DNA from: Muricea muricata
Taxonomy: Eukaryota; Cnidaria; Anthozoa; Malacalcyonacea; Plexauridae
Assembly (NCBI GenBank): GCA_963855995.1
Contig: OY979721.1
Span: 16,719,893 to 16,783,892 of the forward strand
DNA: 64,000 nt
Direction of reading: 5' to 3'
Part shown: one piece after another, positions 48,001 to 60,487 of the stretch
Layout: each line of letters starts with the position of its first letter
How positions within the stretch are numbered: position 1 is the stretch's first letter
Made by a program: the position numbers and the translations under genes
Notes under the pieces: generated by a model
What the model was told of the DNA's origin: nothing
Seen by the model: only the letters and a program-made list of their open reading frames with translations
Database searches by the model: none

Positions 48001-50172
48001 ACAAACCTACATGACCTGACACTACTTATGCTTATGTCAACAAACGTCCATAATTTGGATTATTTTATTAACGTCTTTAGTTTCTCAAAATGTTTTGTTT
48101 GTCACTCAGTCGTTTATAGTTTTAGTTTGAGTTTAGTTTGACTGTATCAGTCGGGAATGAGAATTCACTCTCAACAATATCGCTTTCGTAAAAGCTTTGT
48201 AACATTCACCACCGAGATTCTTGGTAGACTGCTACAAGTCGACTCGAATGTATTGTAGTATAAAATTCTTGGCTGAGTTACAGGTTCAGAATTAGCTTGC
48301 ACAGCTGTAGACAACCCAGGAAATACCAGAAAATATACGTAGCTTAAAGCAGTAGCATATATTCTTCTAGAAATATACATATGCTAACCCAAATATAGGG
48401 AGATCAGTCGACAAGTTGGCAACCAATATGCTAATGTGGTCTTTAGATAAAGATAAAATTGCGTGAGTCCAGGATGAGATCTTATCAGTTTATTGACGCA
48501 GTTAATAAGTTATATTATTAGCTTCCTTCATGTGTAATTTGTATCGATAATAGTATCTCAAACTGGTTTTCATTTACTCCTAACTGTCGTAAACAAATCA
48601 AGGTGACATAGACTAAATTTAATGATGACTGAATTTATTTTAAAATACCTCACAAGAAAAAAGAATTTGCTTCAAACTAGATTTACCGATATCGCGGCTT
48701 TGTCACGACGTATATTCTTAGACAGACAGCGTCTATTTCGGCTGTTCAACCTTAGCGTAATATGTTGTTGAGCTTTGTGGGGGGGGGGGGGGAGGAATGT
48801 GATAAAATCCGTTAATAAAACGTCTGCACTAAAATATCACAAAGTCAAGTTGAAATATTTCAAGTGTAAAAGGAAGTAGAGCAATTGACAAATGTAAATT
48901 GATATTTCGTTCTTTTAACCTTTTTAGAGCGAAGACAATTAAGAAAACTTGTGACAATCGAACTAGACCCTCTGCCAGCCAGTTCAGTTTGATCTTTCTT
49001 TGGAAAAGTTATTCAACAATTGGTGTGAATTATAAGGTAAGTTTGATTTAACAAAAGAAATGAATGCACGGAACTTCGTAACATATGGAATTAGTTATGA
49101 GTTGAACTGTGTTGTATTAGCTAGTGACCAATTGATAAGAAAAAGATTTGAAAATGAAATTACCAAAATGGTTAGATAAAGTCTTGAGGTGCTTGTATGA
49201 AAAGAAAAGTTATTCGAAACAGGTCGCATATTACTGACATTCTCTTCAACACGGAGCTCAGCTGTTAACTTCGTCAGTACATTAGACCACTGACAACATT
49301 TAAAATATTTCTCATATGTAGTTCAGAAACTATGCCAGTTTATCTTTGAATACAACCTACTGTACATGTACTGGACAGCCACGTTTGAATTTTCATAACC
49401 TAGCTTGTACAAGTGTAGATGTTAGCTATCTTCAATTTTCGTCCAGAATTCGTAAGTTGACCATTACCACGAAAAAGTACGTTCTTTCTTAAATATTTTG
49501 AAAAAGAAATTATATTTAGTATCTCCTTATTGTGTTATGTGGTCCTGTATTACTTGATGAATATTTGCTTGGATATTATGAATTTCGTGTCATCGTCGCA
49601 ATATGTCATCATTTTATCGTCGTTTAATCTTCAATTTCATATTGCATTTTGTTTTCATTTAATCTTCTATTTCTTATTGCATTTTGAGTCAACATGAGTA
49701 GAGAGCTTCGCATACATGCACATCATCCAGTAAGTAAATTATCAAACATTAAACTCTTCTTCACGTTTATCTCTCAATCCGAATTTTGAAACAGATAAAT
49801 CCAATTTAGTCGGACAATAACCTTTTGTTTTTGGAAAGTTGCACTGATCACTAATGTGCCATGCTACAACATAAAATAATTACGCCATAAAGTGAGACAT
49901 ACCTTGACAACCTGCCAAGCTGATGTCTGACTCAGAGTTCAAAATTTGCGTGTATATTGTCCACCTCGTTTTTTTTTTTCATCCTTGTCGCTTTTGTGGT
50001 AAGATGTTCGAGAGTCTTGTCATCGGTAAAGGATTGGCACAGAATTTTTGAGGGTTTGATTTCATGACGTGTATTTGTCTGAAGTGAGAATGATGTAAAC
50101 CTGGTCTAATCATGTTCAACTGCATGTATAAAGTTATGAAATTAAACGCTTGTCTTTTATAGAGATCTCAGC
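45080..50172. other. Long non-coding stretch upstream of the VWA gene
   Basis: No coding exon supportable on either strand. Contains the MITE at 47.4 kb, G-rich runs near 47.9 and 48.78 kb, and a probable non-coding 5' exon of the VWA gene ending at 49036 with donor AAG/GTAAGT. The rest is unassigned AT-rich sequence. Confidence 0.5.
47407..47811. mobile_element. 405-bp MITE with GTGTAAACG-type termini
   Basis: The left end ACTACGTTTACACTACTCCG is repeated inverted at the right end (CGGAGTAGTGTAAACGTAG). The interior has further half-copies of CCGTTTACAC and is CG-rich relative to the surroundings. The open frames seen here lie inside the element and are not genes. Confidence 0.85.
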
Positions 50173-53024
50173 ATGTTGTGTCGGGTGATCAGTATTATTT
50201 TGATTCTATTTTTTGTCAAGTGCAACTGTGAAGCTCCAGCCATAGGTGAGAATTAAAGTTTGCATTAAAAACGTGTTTCCCCACGCGGCCACGCCAATAT
50301 AAAGTAACTCGTGTTTGTTCAAGGTTACTTCACTGTCACTGGTCGTCACAGAGGAGAAAATGCTGATGGTGTTGGTAATAAGACAGGTAATTGAACAAAG
50401 AAGATCTCAAGCACAGAAGAGAGAACAAACAGAAGGGTCACTCGAGTGCAACTCGTTCCACGAGCCCGCAATAACTCGAGTCAGAACTTTTCAAGTTTGC
50501 CTCCCCAAGCATCGCGCATCACACACCTTCAATATGCAGATTTTGGCCGGTCAATTGCATTTTCTGACCAATAGAGACCCTAAAGCGGATGTTCCGCCAG
50601 TTAATTGCATAAAATAAGGAGAACATGCTGAAATGTCGCTACTGTTCCTTCCCTAAACTGCGGTCTCGAGTAGAATCACACAAAACTCAGGGATGTTTAC
50701 AAGCAGTACTTCGATTCTTCTGGGAACGTTCATCAAAACGTTGTAGGATCTTTGTACATTATAGACGTCAAATTGTTACGTTTTTACCGTTTTTGTCTAG
50801 ATTTCAAAACTTGGTTGAAGATGTTCAGGATGATCCGAGGTGAATCAGGAAACGGAGAAGGTAGTGGGACAACATCTAGGTTCCAGGGGGTGTTTGTGTG
50901 TGGGTGTGCCGGTGTTGTGTGTAGGAATGACGCTCCAAGGAGAGGGATTGTGGAGATGGCATCAGCTTGTTGAAGTGATCAATCGTCATTTAAGTGTTTA
51001 TTTCATTGTTATTTATCTTGAATATTTAGATGATGATGACGATGATGATGAGAGCAGCGGTAGTGCAGATATCCCATGTAAGCTCCGTAATATAACGACA
51101 AACGAATTTGGTTTTAAAGGGTATTGGCAGTAAAAAATATTCTTTGCTTATTTCAGTTTTTGAAGTGACTAACAACGCCTTTTACAGATTTTTCATATCT
51201 AGCTTCACTCGCAGGGCCGAAACTAAAGCGTTAATTGGGGGGGGGGGTGGTGCATATTCATATATTCCGTTTTTCTTTTGAAATCAACGGTAATGACAAC
51301 TGATTTCAAAAGAAATTCGTCGGGCAGAACGTGAATATATGAATATACCCCCCCCCCCAATTAACGCTTTAGTTTCGGCCCTGTTCACTCGAGAGATATT
51401 TCAGCTAGATCACACGAGCAGTCCGCCATCTTGGATTTTGATGCTCGACAAGCATTGATCGGAATGAATCAGAAACTCTTTCTACTTGCTATTGATATCA
51501 CACATCGAGCAAAGGCATTTTGGCCAACTAATGCTCGTCACTTACTTTCTCACGAGTGATTTTTCATGCCTTATCCCACTTTTGACGTCATATAATAAGC
51601 TAAAAAGTTTATCCTAGATGACGGACTGATGACATGTTTGAGTCCAAATATCTCAAGAATTAAGCAAGATTGTAAAGTACAGTAACGAGCTTTGTTGGTG
51701 ATCACGAAAGCTCTTTTAAATGAGGGAAGATTTTTTTTGTTGCCAACTTGCCATTGCTCTTTAAGTCCCCTAAACCTCATCATGAGATCTTTTTGAGATT
51801 TCTGTTATGTTAAATTGGCGTAGTTGTTTGTTTGGTCGGCGATGCTTTTTGCAACATACAATAATACATTGCCACAGAACCTTATTATTTTTCTTCGTAG
51901 CTGTAAACTGTAAGGAAATGCAAGATATAACCTTCCTTTTGGATGCCTCAGAAAGCATTGGTCCTCTCGCTTTCAGAGTAATGAAATTTTACACGAAACA
52001 GATTCTTAACAAGCTCGATTTGTCTCACTGCGACAACGTTGGCATCGTCAAATTCGGAGAATCCGTTCTTACTGAAATGTTTTTGGGAACTTCAGACACA
52101 AAAACGGAGATCTTTGCTCGCATTGATGCGCTCGAAGAGCCAGTAAAGCATGTTGAAGGAGAGGTCAATAAGTCAAAGATTGCTTTTGCTCTGGAGGCCG
52201 CAAATGGTCTTTTGTTTACAAGTCAGCTTGGTTTGAGAGAAAAGTCTGAAAAGGTGTGAATGTTTTGAGCTGTGGCTCATGATATAAAGTTATTGTCTTT
52301 GGAAAATCATAGACAATGAAATTTACCTCACGGGAATGTTAAGGAGGCGGTTGTATGAGAGACGAATTGCGCCATCCATCAGACAGAGATTTATCAAACT
52401 TTCTAAACAGGTTCAGTAACTTGCCCGCAAGCAATTTCAACTTCAACTCAATTTTATTTCTTTCCAGTTCAGTATCACTGGTATCATTACATTTCAAATC
52501 TTTTTGCAGCAGTTGAACAAATTACTTTATTCTGTGGATAACCCATACAACCGATCGAGTTTAGTGAAGATATTAAATCTTTCATATTTCTTGTCAGTAC
52601 CTCGTTTTGATGACAGATGGTAAACAACCAGTGCACGATTCTTCCGAGCGAAGTGTGACCATCAAAAATGTCCTGAAAAAGTTGACCAACAAAGGAATCC
52701 GCGTTCTTGCGCTTGCTATGGGAGAAAAGCCCGCTACTGAAGAACTGGCCAGATTTACGACTGAAGAACGGTATATATTTCCCGAGAGAAGATTTGAAGA
52801 CCTCATGAACATACTTGTTCCAAAAGACAGTGAGTTGCCTTTTATATTACATTATATTTATTTATATTAAGAAAATACTTGTTGAGTTTACTTATGTAAC
52901 TAACTTCAAATTGAAATATTTTTCTATAGGACATCCGAACGTCTTAAATGGAGTTGTGGCAGATTTCTACGTGGCAGACGAAAGTGCAAAAGACGGCAAG
53001 AATAGCTTTAATTTTGGTAACTAG
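50173..53024 (+). CDS. Secreted von Willebrand factor A-domain protein (6 exons, 287 aa)
   Basis: Exons 50173-50245, 50324-50386, 51030-51077, 51901-52253, 52598-52829, 52930-53024. Coding length is a multiple of three. The signal peptide is MLCRVISIILILFFVKCNC, with cleavage near residue 20. A short linker and a run of seven Asp then Glu (exon 3) precede one VWA domain: MIDAS DASES at 76-80, a central TSDTKTE region, and LMTDGK with Asp186, so metal-dependent ligand binding looks intact. There is no transmembrane segment or GPI signal. Nearest relatives by eye are single VWA units of matrilin, collagen VI and cnidarian adhesion proteins. The ligand is unknown. A 5' non-coding exon is likely because an acceptor sits 10 bases before the ATG. 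AATAAA at 53211 ends the transcript. Confidence 0.85.
51204..51391. mobile_element. hAT-like MITE with poly-G/poly-C arms and 8-bp TSD (VWA intron 3)
   Basis: The element at 51212-51383 has TIRs starting CAGGGCCGAAACTAAAGCG, continuing TTAATT into a run of 11-13 G (C at the other end) and CATATTCATATATTC. TTCACTCG is duplicated on both sides. CAGGG termini plus an 8-bp duplication fit hAT. Confidence 0.88.
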
Positions 53025-53210
53025 AACTGAACCTTTGAAAAGCAATACATGCAGAAGAGCTCTCATCAAAGAATTGTAGCCATGTTCAATTTAGATAAAA
53101 TATTTCCGATTGTTGTCTTGGAAATGTGTAAACTGGTATAGTGAAGACTGGACAATCGTCTTTAAATCTATAACATTTAATATAAACGATGTGCGTTTAT
53201 TATAGAAATT

Positions 53211-53216
53211 AATAAA
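53211..53216 (+). terminator. Poly(A) signal of the VWA gene
   Basis: AATAAA 187 bases after the stop and about 320 bases before the CEP43 start codon, so the two genes are separate transcripts placed very close together. Confidence 0.6.
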
Positions 53217-53532
53217 TGTATAGATAATTGTACTCTCTGCCAATCTAATGTAAATTGTTATAAAAGTAAGTTACGACTACATATGAGACACGCTATTTTA
53301 TAATGCCTTTTTTTGGGGGTGAGCAACCTCGTGCCTTCGGGGGGAGTCGGTGATTTTCATGGTTACAGAGGATTGTCCTTTTGAGCGATGATAAAGAGTA
53401 AAGTCCTGGGCTTGCGCGGCCAAAATCAAAACAAAATATTTTGAAAATATTTGGAAAAAATCGCGCAAGAGAAGTTTGTACTTTTCTTTCTTCTTGCAAA
53501 GAAGTTTTAAGGTATTTTTGGTAAAATAAACT

Positions 53533-56500
53533 ATGAATATTTCTGCTGAAGAGGATGCTGATTTACGGGATTTAGTCGCAAGAGCGCTTGAAGAGAACGG
53601 AGTGCTGGGAAAAATTAAGGTATTTTATTTTATTTTAGTTTTTTTAGCTTTTACTACAAGGGCAGGGTCACCACAACAGCCTGAGCCAATTACTGTGGGC
53701 CATATTACCTACCCCACCCAGTCAACATTCCCTGTGGGAGTAAACCAGAGTACCCGGAGAAAACCCACGACTTTCAGTAGAGTATTGACCATACTCATTT
53801 CACATGAGGACTGGGTTCAAGTCCACCTTACTGAGGATTGAACTCAAAGCCCAGAGGTTGAAGGCGAGTGGTCTGACCATTATATATATAGCATGAATAT
53901 AATGCCTTCAATGTTTGTCTTCACTTTTTTTATGCTAGGCTGAATTACGATCCCGTGTTTTTATGGTGCTTGATGCTCATGATGAAAAAGACATGGTACG
54001 TAGAATGAGGAGCCAAACCAATATAGGTTTAGAGTGTGGAATAGGACCTTGATTGTATGTGATTGTGTAAGATCTAGCCAGAATTCACCGTAGCTAAAAA
54101 GATGGCGACTTGTTGATTTTACCAGAATGCATTGCAGGTATCAAGTAAGAATACTAGGAAAAGATTACAAGATGCAGAGCTAAAGGATTGAAATTTTGAC
54201 ACAAGTGAGAAAATAACCTATTGTTTTCTATCTATTCTTCAAACAATGTTAATTTGCCTTTTTAAATGATTTTAGACTGCAATGCATTCTGATAAATTCG
54301 TCATCCGCCATCTTTTTTCCTATGGTGAATTGTAGCTCATTAATGGGTCACTTACATGTGATGAGCCGAGTTGTTCCGGCTAAGTGAGTGGACTAGCTTG
54401 CTTTGCCAAGTTGATTTATGAATTCCTATCATATGTTCAGGGCTGGCTTATTTAAAAGAGTTGAATAAACTTAATACTCCGCCTACCCTATGCATGGCAG
54501 AATTATAAATTCGCCTTCCTTAGTTTTTTTGTTTTGTTTTAATTTTTTCTTTGTCAAAATTTGGGCAACTGCTCATGGTTGGTAATGCTGGCACAAGCTG
54601 TGTGAGCCGATCTTACTGAATGGGGGCATGTGTCAAGAAAAAACATATTTTAACATGTATACTACAATATCTAAACTGCAAGAAGGTTCCACCCGCAAAG
54701 ATTCTCATGCTAAATGATTTATTACAATGAATTCCTCTGTGAAACTTTAACTATGAGCGTTGATGAATCACAATGAAGTTTTGAGAGAATTTTACTGCCA
54801 TTTTCTGCTGTGTTTCGACATAAAATTCTGCATGTCAAACCTATGTTTCACACCATATTCTACTGAAATATGAAATATTCACATACAAAACACAACTTTT
54901 AACATGTACATTGGGAACAAAAAGGGAAAAGAAGGTCCTTCAGGGAAGCATTCCTCCAAAAATGTTTCAAAACAACAAATTTTGATAAATTCCATCATTC
55001 CATGATCAAGGAGTCTAGGTTATGTGTTCCAAATTTCAATTATGCAATATGCAATGTCTTGGTAGTGGTTCATTTTTGTCTTGGCAGGCGAGGTGAACGC
55101 CTTAGCAGGTGTCTTGTTAAGATTGAAAATGCACAACACTTGTTGCTAAATATTTATTAATCATGATTTATATATTGCATTTGAGCTTGGGTACATGGTA
55201 TAGAATGGTGTTTGCCACATGAATTTTGTTTAATATTGGCTCAGACCGGTTTTTGCTTGTATTGGTTTAATATGTTCTCAGTTTACAGTCAAAATATGTG
55301 TATTAGACGTAATAAAAACAACATTTTTTGCTGTTTTGAGTTTTACAACTTATTGTTTACACTTGTATGCATCTTCTCACCTTAATTCAATTACATAGAG
55401 AAATATTCAAAATTTTGTCCCAGCTAGCTGAGTTGTCCCATTTGCCATGTAATTGCATCATTATCTTTACTCAGCAAATCAGAACAGCTTGGCTCGTGTA
55501 ATCGGCCCCTAAATGTAATGAATTTGTGAAATTGTTGCAAGTCGAGTTACATCATATCAATTTACCAAAATTGGCTGTGGAGTGCCATAGCTAAAAGTTT
55601 GGAAACTCGTTAAAATGTGTTGGTTCAAAATGATTTTATCATGACAGTAGAGCTGCATTTACTCGTTTGTATGAAGTTTTTAAGTGATTTCAAGGCATCA
55701 TCTGAAGGTACCTCCTGATAATATAGAGGGAACCATTGGTTAATGTTTTGAAAGTAAATATATTCAGTGATTCGTTTTTAATCATGTGTTTTCGTTCATC
55801 ATTTACAGCTGGGGAATCTCCAGTCTGGAGTACGTGTTTTTCCTATGACATATTGAGCCATAACATTTTTTTAATATTAGAACCAACTTCCAGTGGTCAA
55901 TGAAAAGCTGAGGAATTTTGTGAATACTAAAGAAGGTTAGATAGAAAAATGCAAAAGAATAGTAACTCTGAACAACATTTTTATTGTTTTAATGAATCGA
56001 CGTTTTGACTAAATTGTAGTTATCATCAGCAGTCATCAATCCTGATGATGACTGCAATTTAGTCGAAGCGTTGATTCATTAAAACAATAAAAATGTTGTT
56101 CGGAGTTACTATTCTTTTGTATTTTATTAAAATACTGGGTGGCTCTCGTAACTATTAGATAGTAAGTTTTTTGATATGTTGAAACCAAGGATAGATCCAG
56201 TGTGATTAGATGAAGTTGGGGGGGGGCTATGTCAAGTACTTGAATTGTATTGCCCCCCCCCACACACACACACTCCCACTACATCTGTCCCTGATATGTG
56301 TGCAAGGAGAACATCTAACGCAAATCATATTTATTGTATATAACTGGTAATATTTTAGGTCACCGATGCTTATACTAACAGGCTATATATGGTTGGTTAT
56401 AATAGTGAAGGACAATGAACTATGGACACTATTGTTTAATTAATGTGTAACTCCCAGTCTGGTTACAGCAGTAGTAATATCCGCATGTGCCAGGATTAGA

Positions 56501-59500
56501 CCTTTGCATGCAAGTATAAAACATTCGTTATTGTTATTAATTGACAAGCCACGCCCGAAGAATAAAGCAAGTCGCAATGTAAATATACTAAACTTTAATC
56601 TATAATTCCGTAACTTCATGTAAACGAATAGTGCTACATAAAATATACTACCAAGGTAAACTGTTTGACCGTGCGCAACGTGTCTATTAAAAAAACAAAT
56701 TTCCATTTACATAGGGTATCTGAGTATGTTGCAGTTCAGAGCATGATGCAATTACAGAATGAATATTAAAAATGCTAGATGGGCGACCAGGATTCATAAT
56801 AAGTTCCTGAAAACGTTCTCTGATCGTAAAATTTATTTTAACTCGAGCTTTCGACTGCCAGTCTCAGTAAGTCGTAAGCTCGTGTTAAAATAAATTTTAC
56901 GATCAGAAAACGTTTTCAGAAACTTACGAAATAAATCAAAAACTCAAATTTTTTTCAAAAAGTCGATCATAAAACCTGATCATTTTAGGTTGGTACTTCT
57001 GCGATATTTCTCACCAGATAATTGTGTGTTTTTAGGTCGTCTTGTAACTGGTTTGGTTCGAGAATTTCTTGAGTTTTTTGACTTGGAATATTCACTGGCA
57101 GTGTTTGAGCCTGAGTCAAACTTTGTAAGTACAGTAGTTGTTTCAAAACATACACAACTAAAGAATCAACTGCGGGATGGACTGTACTCTTGTTACCAGG
57201 GTGATCGTTATCAAGGAAGGGATGCACTGGCTCTTGAACTCAAAGTCAATGATGCCGTCAATGGTTCAAAACCAATCATATCTTCGCTTCTTGAAAATCA
57301 CTCGCAAGCAGCAATGCCAAAACTTGATTTAGGATCTATTGGAGAGGTATAAAATTCATATGTTACATGTATCTTAATAAATGCACCTTGCTCATGGGGC
57401 CATTCTGCTCATATTTCTTCCATAGGATGTCCTTAAAAAAGGTCGAGTCAGTCCAGAAATATCACCAAGATCAGTATCCTCTGGTAGTCGGGTAAGCTTT
57501 CATTATATTATTTCATTATTAGGGGGGGGGGGGGGGCGCGAAGGGGCGGTCAGCTTGCCTAGGTGTCTGATCTAATAGTACATACAATATTGTCCATTCA
57601 AGAAACAAGAGCTTAAAAAATTTCTTTGTGCATTACACTGTTCTATTTAAAAAGTATAGATGAGAGTGTCTCTTGATGGTTTATTATAGAACAGTAGTCC
57701 CAGGGTGAGCAGGATTCCTCAGAGAGTAAAAGAGAAGAAAAAGACAGAGACATCAGAAAAAACTGAAACTAAAGATTCTGAAAAATCTCTGGAAGACTTG
57801 AAATCAGGAGAAAACAAAACAGGGTAGGGATATCATTATGAGCTTTGTGATTTTTTAAAATTGAAATGCTAAGTACTAATCATCATCGCTAATTACCACT
57901 AATTTCCAAGTACTACTTGTTCTTTTTCCAAAGCAATGCAGACTTGAGCACAAGTTTGAATGATGATGACATCTTAGCAGAGTTCACAAAGCCACGATTT
58001 ACTTCGTCTAAAGAGAAAACTAACGAGTAAGTGCGGAAGTATTGGATGTTAACAGGCAAAACAGTGAACTACACCAGATATCGAAGATGTATAAACTATT
58101 TATTCTTTTAACTTTGTAGAAACAAGAGCGGATTTCTTTTAGGTAAGGCGTTACTGCGGGTTTTGAAGCAAATTTAAGCCATCAAGCGTCCTTCTGAATC
58201 TTTTGAGATAACCGCGTTGAACTGATAGAGTGCATCTTGTATTTTTTTGTTCTTGCTTCGTAATTACAGATGAAGATACGAGTCGACCGTCTTTTGAAGA
58301 TTCTTGGCTTCATAGTCCAGGCAAAGGTAGTTTGCCATCGCTCAAAGATCGATCATTGATATCAGGTAAGCTTGGTTTACGAAACATTTCTAGTGTTATA
58401 CTCGACGTGAAATGATTGTGGAACCATAGATTAAGGATACATAGATGTGCAACTCGGAGTACTTCTTGTCTTACGTGCATGGCTTGGGTACGTCATACGC
58501 ACGCTCATTTCTGGCGAGTACACATGCGGGATTTTATAAGGAATTGGATAGGGAAATGTAAAACAAACGACGATTTTAAGAAAACTTTCCGCTAGATTGC
58601 CTTTGTTCACAGAAATATATAAAAGAAGTTGCCCAGTACATTTCAAGCAGTGTATAACAGAAGTTGCCCAGTATATTTGAAGCAACAAAATGAAGTTATG
58701 TTTTCGTCCTGGCCGCTTATAAAACGGCAGAAACCATTTTTCTTTAATACATGTGCATCGAAATTTGAACAAATGTACTTGCCAGAGATGCGTGTGGATA
58801 TGACGTAATCATTGAGACAGTGAGATCATAGGCGAGGTATCCCCAGTTGCACATCTATGTATCCTCAGTCTATACTAGAACAGTTTTCAATTGGAACTCT
58901 AGGTCCGATAGATCTGGGAGTATCGAAAGGTTCTGCAGAAAAGGAACTCGAAGAAATCGACCGTAGAATTAATGAACTCGGCTTTGGTTTGTAATGCTCA
59001 ACTTTAGTTACAACAATTAAGGCTCTGTTTTAGTTGTTCTTGCGCTTCCGAAGTGTCGTGACTCCTTTATCAGAACTTCCATGATTCCAAACTGACCACT
59101 TACCACAAAGCTCTGTGTTCAAGCCCGAGTCGTGGTACTCAGACATTGTACTGAATGTTTTCAGGACTACCAGCAGAAGACAAGGCATCCAGTCATGGAG
59201 ATGATTACAACGACAGTTATGCTGATGACTTTCATCCCAGGTACTGTGCAAGGAATGTCTGAGACCGTAGAAGCTGTCAAATATTTAAATCAATATGCGG
59301 GATTGCCACCAGCCTATATACAAACATCCTTTTTAGAAAATAAAGAAGAAAATTGGTATAAAAATTGGTTTTTTTAAGACCAACTAGAAATAACAAAGAC
59401 TTTCGTTTTAAAAGAGAAATCCCAAAGCCAGATCGTTTTAAGGCGCTATTTACCTAAATTACCTTAAATGGTTTTTGGCGGATTGTAGAAAAATGCATGT

Positions 59501-59870
59501 GGTCTTGAACCAGACAGAGATTATTGTATTATTTTCTGTAGCACACACAGCAATGAAGACAACTCTAGTATTCCCGAAGAAATCGATGGTGAAGGTTTTT
59601 CTATTGGCAGTTTCAAAAGCGACCATAGCAAGGTACAAGCAAATCGACAAGGCTACCATCTCTGGGCTACGAGTTTCATGATATAACAGACTTGTGATAA
59701 GAGTTGCGTTCGCGTACAAGCTTAAATATGTGAACTTACACTGATTTATAGTCTACAAAGTTCTTTAATTTTCCCTGCAGGCTGGTGATTTGAACACATC
59801 TGATCGAACTATATCGCCAACGGAAGATTACAAAGACTTCGATTATGGTGAAACTGTGAACAATTTTTAA
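53533..59870 (+). CDS. CEP43: CEP43 / FGFR1 oncogene partner (FOP) orthologue (13 exons, 420 aa)
   Basis: Exons 53533-53619, 53939-53995, 55881-55935, 57036-57346, 57426-57491, 57690-57823, 57934-58026, 58120-58142, 58270-58365, 58903-58986, 59165-59240, 59542-59632, 59781-59870. FOP is a dimeric centriolar-satellite and basal-body protein required for cilium formation; the human protein is 399 aa. The N-terminal helix (EEDADLRDLVARALEENGVL) and the LisH segment GRLVTGLVREFLEFFDLEYS followed by AVFEPES are the dimerisation module. The rest is disordered, Ser/Lys/Glu-rich, with conserved short blocks (RPSFEDSW, SLPSLKDRSLIS, EIDRRINELGFG). A perfect GTAAGT at 57125 lies inside exon 4 but is read through in the conserved version. 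Introns carry a SINE, a foldback MITE and ribozyme-like repeats. Confidence 0.92.
53657..53885 (-). mobile_element. tRNA-derived SINE, antisense copy (CEP43 intron 1)
   Basis: Inverted match to the SINE at 12.8 kb: GTACCCGGAGAAAACCCACG, CTCATTTCACATGAGGACTG and GGCGAGTGGTCTGACCA are the complements of its landmarks. The B box is degraded. The left part reads openly as an extension of exon 1, but this is fortuitous. Confidence 0.75.
55945..56135. repeat. Inverted pair of hammerhead-like tail motifs
   Basis: The right copy (+): CTGATGA 56042-56048, GACT/AGTC stem 56050-56064, GAA, then GGAGTTAC (56102-56109) and TTTTGTATTTT. The left copy (-) is its mirror, centred on TATCATCAG at 56021. Both share the tail of the copy at 7.8 kb. 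Confidence 0.6.
56210..56275. repeat. G-run / C-run pair with CA repeat
   Basis: A run of ten G at 56218-56227 and a run of about ten C followed by (CA)n at 56253-56272; a low-complexity inverted pair. Confidence 0.7.
56808..56933. repeat. Inverted repeat, third hammerhead-like tail pair
   Basis: GATCGTAAAATTTATTTTAA with AGCTTTCGACTGCCAGTC is mirrored by GTCGTAAGCTCG and TTAAAATAAATTTTACGATC. Read on the - strand, GACTGGCAGTCGAAAGC matches the stem II/GAAA part of the 7.8-kb motif, but CTGATGA is reduced to CTGA. Confidence 0.6.
58434..58865. mobile_element. 432-bp MITE/foldback in CEP43 intron 9
   Basis: TIRs of about 24 bp: GGATACATAGATGTGCAACT at the left and its exact inverse at the right. 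Subterminal sequence is partly mirrored (TACGTCATACGCAC / GGATATGACGTAATC). It ends 37 bases before exon 10. Confidence 0.8.
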
Positions 59871-60487
59871 CTATTTCAACTTATTCATTCTGTACATTAA
59901 ATCATTGTAACTCTTAATATGATGTATAATTGCATTCATAATGCGCGTACGAGTGCACACCAAGTTGTAAAGCTTCCAGATCCCCCTCAGATCTCATTCT
60001 TTTTGTTTCGTTTATTATGAATAGTTTGTATAATGATAGTGATTGGATGTAGCACGCAGGCTAGATTGGATGAGGCAGTGAACAGTTGATGTTTCGTGAG
60101 TAATTTCCACCTCATGAACGAACGGTTTAGAACGAACCTGATTGGCTAATAGGGAGGATGCAACACATCTGATAGCTAGATTAAGGTAGCGGTAGTCAAA
60201 TCCCGTGAACTGAATTCACTGGTCAAATCTTGACCTCGCTAGTATGGTTCCATTGTGATAACAAACCCATTACAAACCTATTATTGAATCATTCAATGAT
60301 ATCCGGTACAAGTGATTTGCTAATCTGTGGGTTCCAGGCTTCTCGCGGAGAAACCTTATTTTGATTAAATGAAGTATCTCGCGGTAACTTAGCACGCCAT
60401 TTTGAGCACGTGTTTGAACTTTCCCAAAATTTATAGACTGGCGTTGCGTTCCATTTTAGTCTAATTGTTCTTGATATTTGCTGCAAT
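59871..60487. other. CEP43-APEX1 intergenic region
   Basis: 617 bases containing the CEP43 3' end and the APEX1 promoter. A TAAGGTAGCGGTAGT stretch at 60.18 kb resembles the arms of the 11.5-kb MITE. No gene seen. Confidence 0.5.

Noticed and set aside
48171..48380. 69-codon - strand frame with a hydrophobic start resembling a signal peptide
   Set aside because: It has no neighbouring exon, cysteine pattern or family resemblance, and lies in a gene-poor AT-rich stretch.
52930..53005. Alternative VWA C-terminus in another frame, very basic and Cys-containing
   Set aside because: The splice phase supports the frame ending at 53024; the basic reading needs an acceptor one base earlier.
53620..53841. 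Extension of CEP43 exon 1 as a 102-codon protein
   Set aside because: The extra sequence is an antisense SINE; the conserved FOP reading splices at 53619 to 53939.
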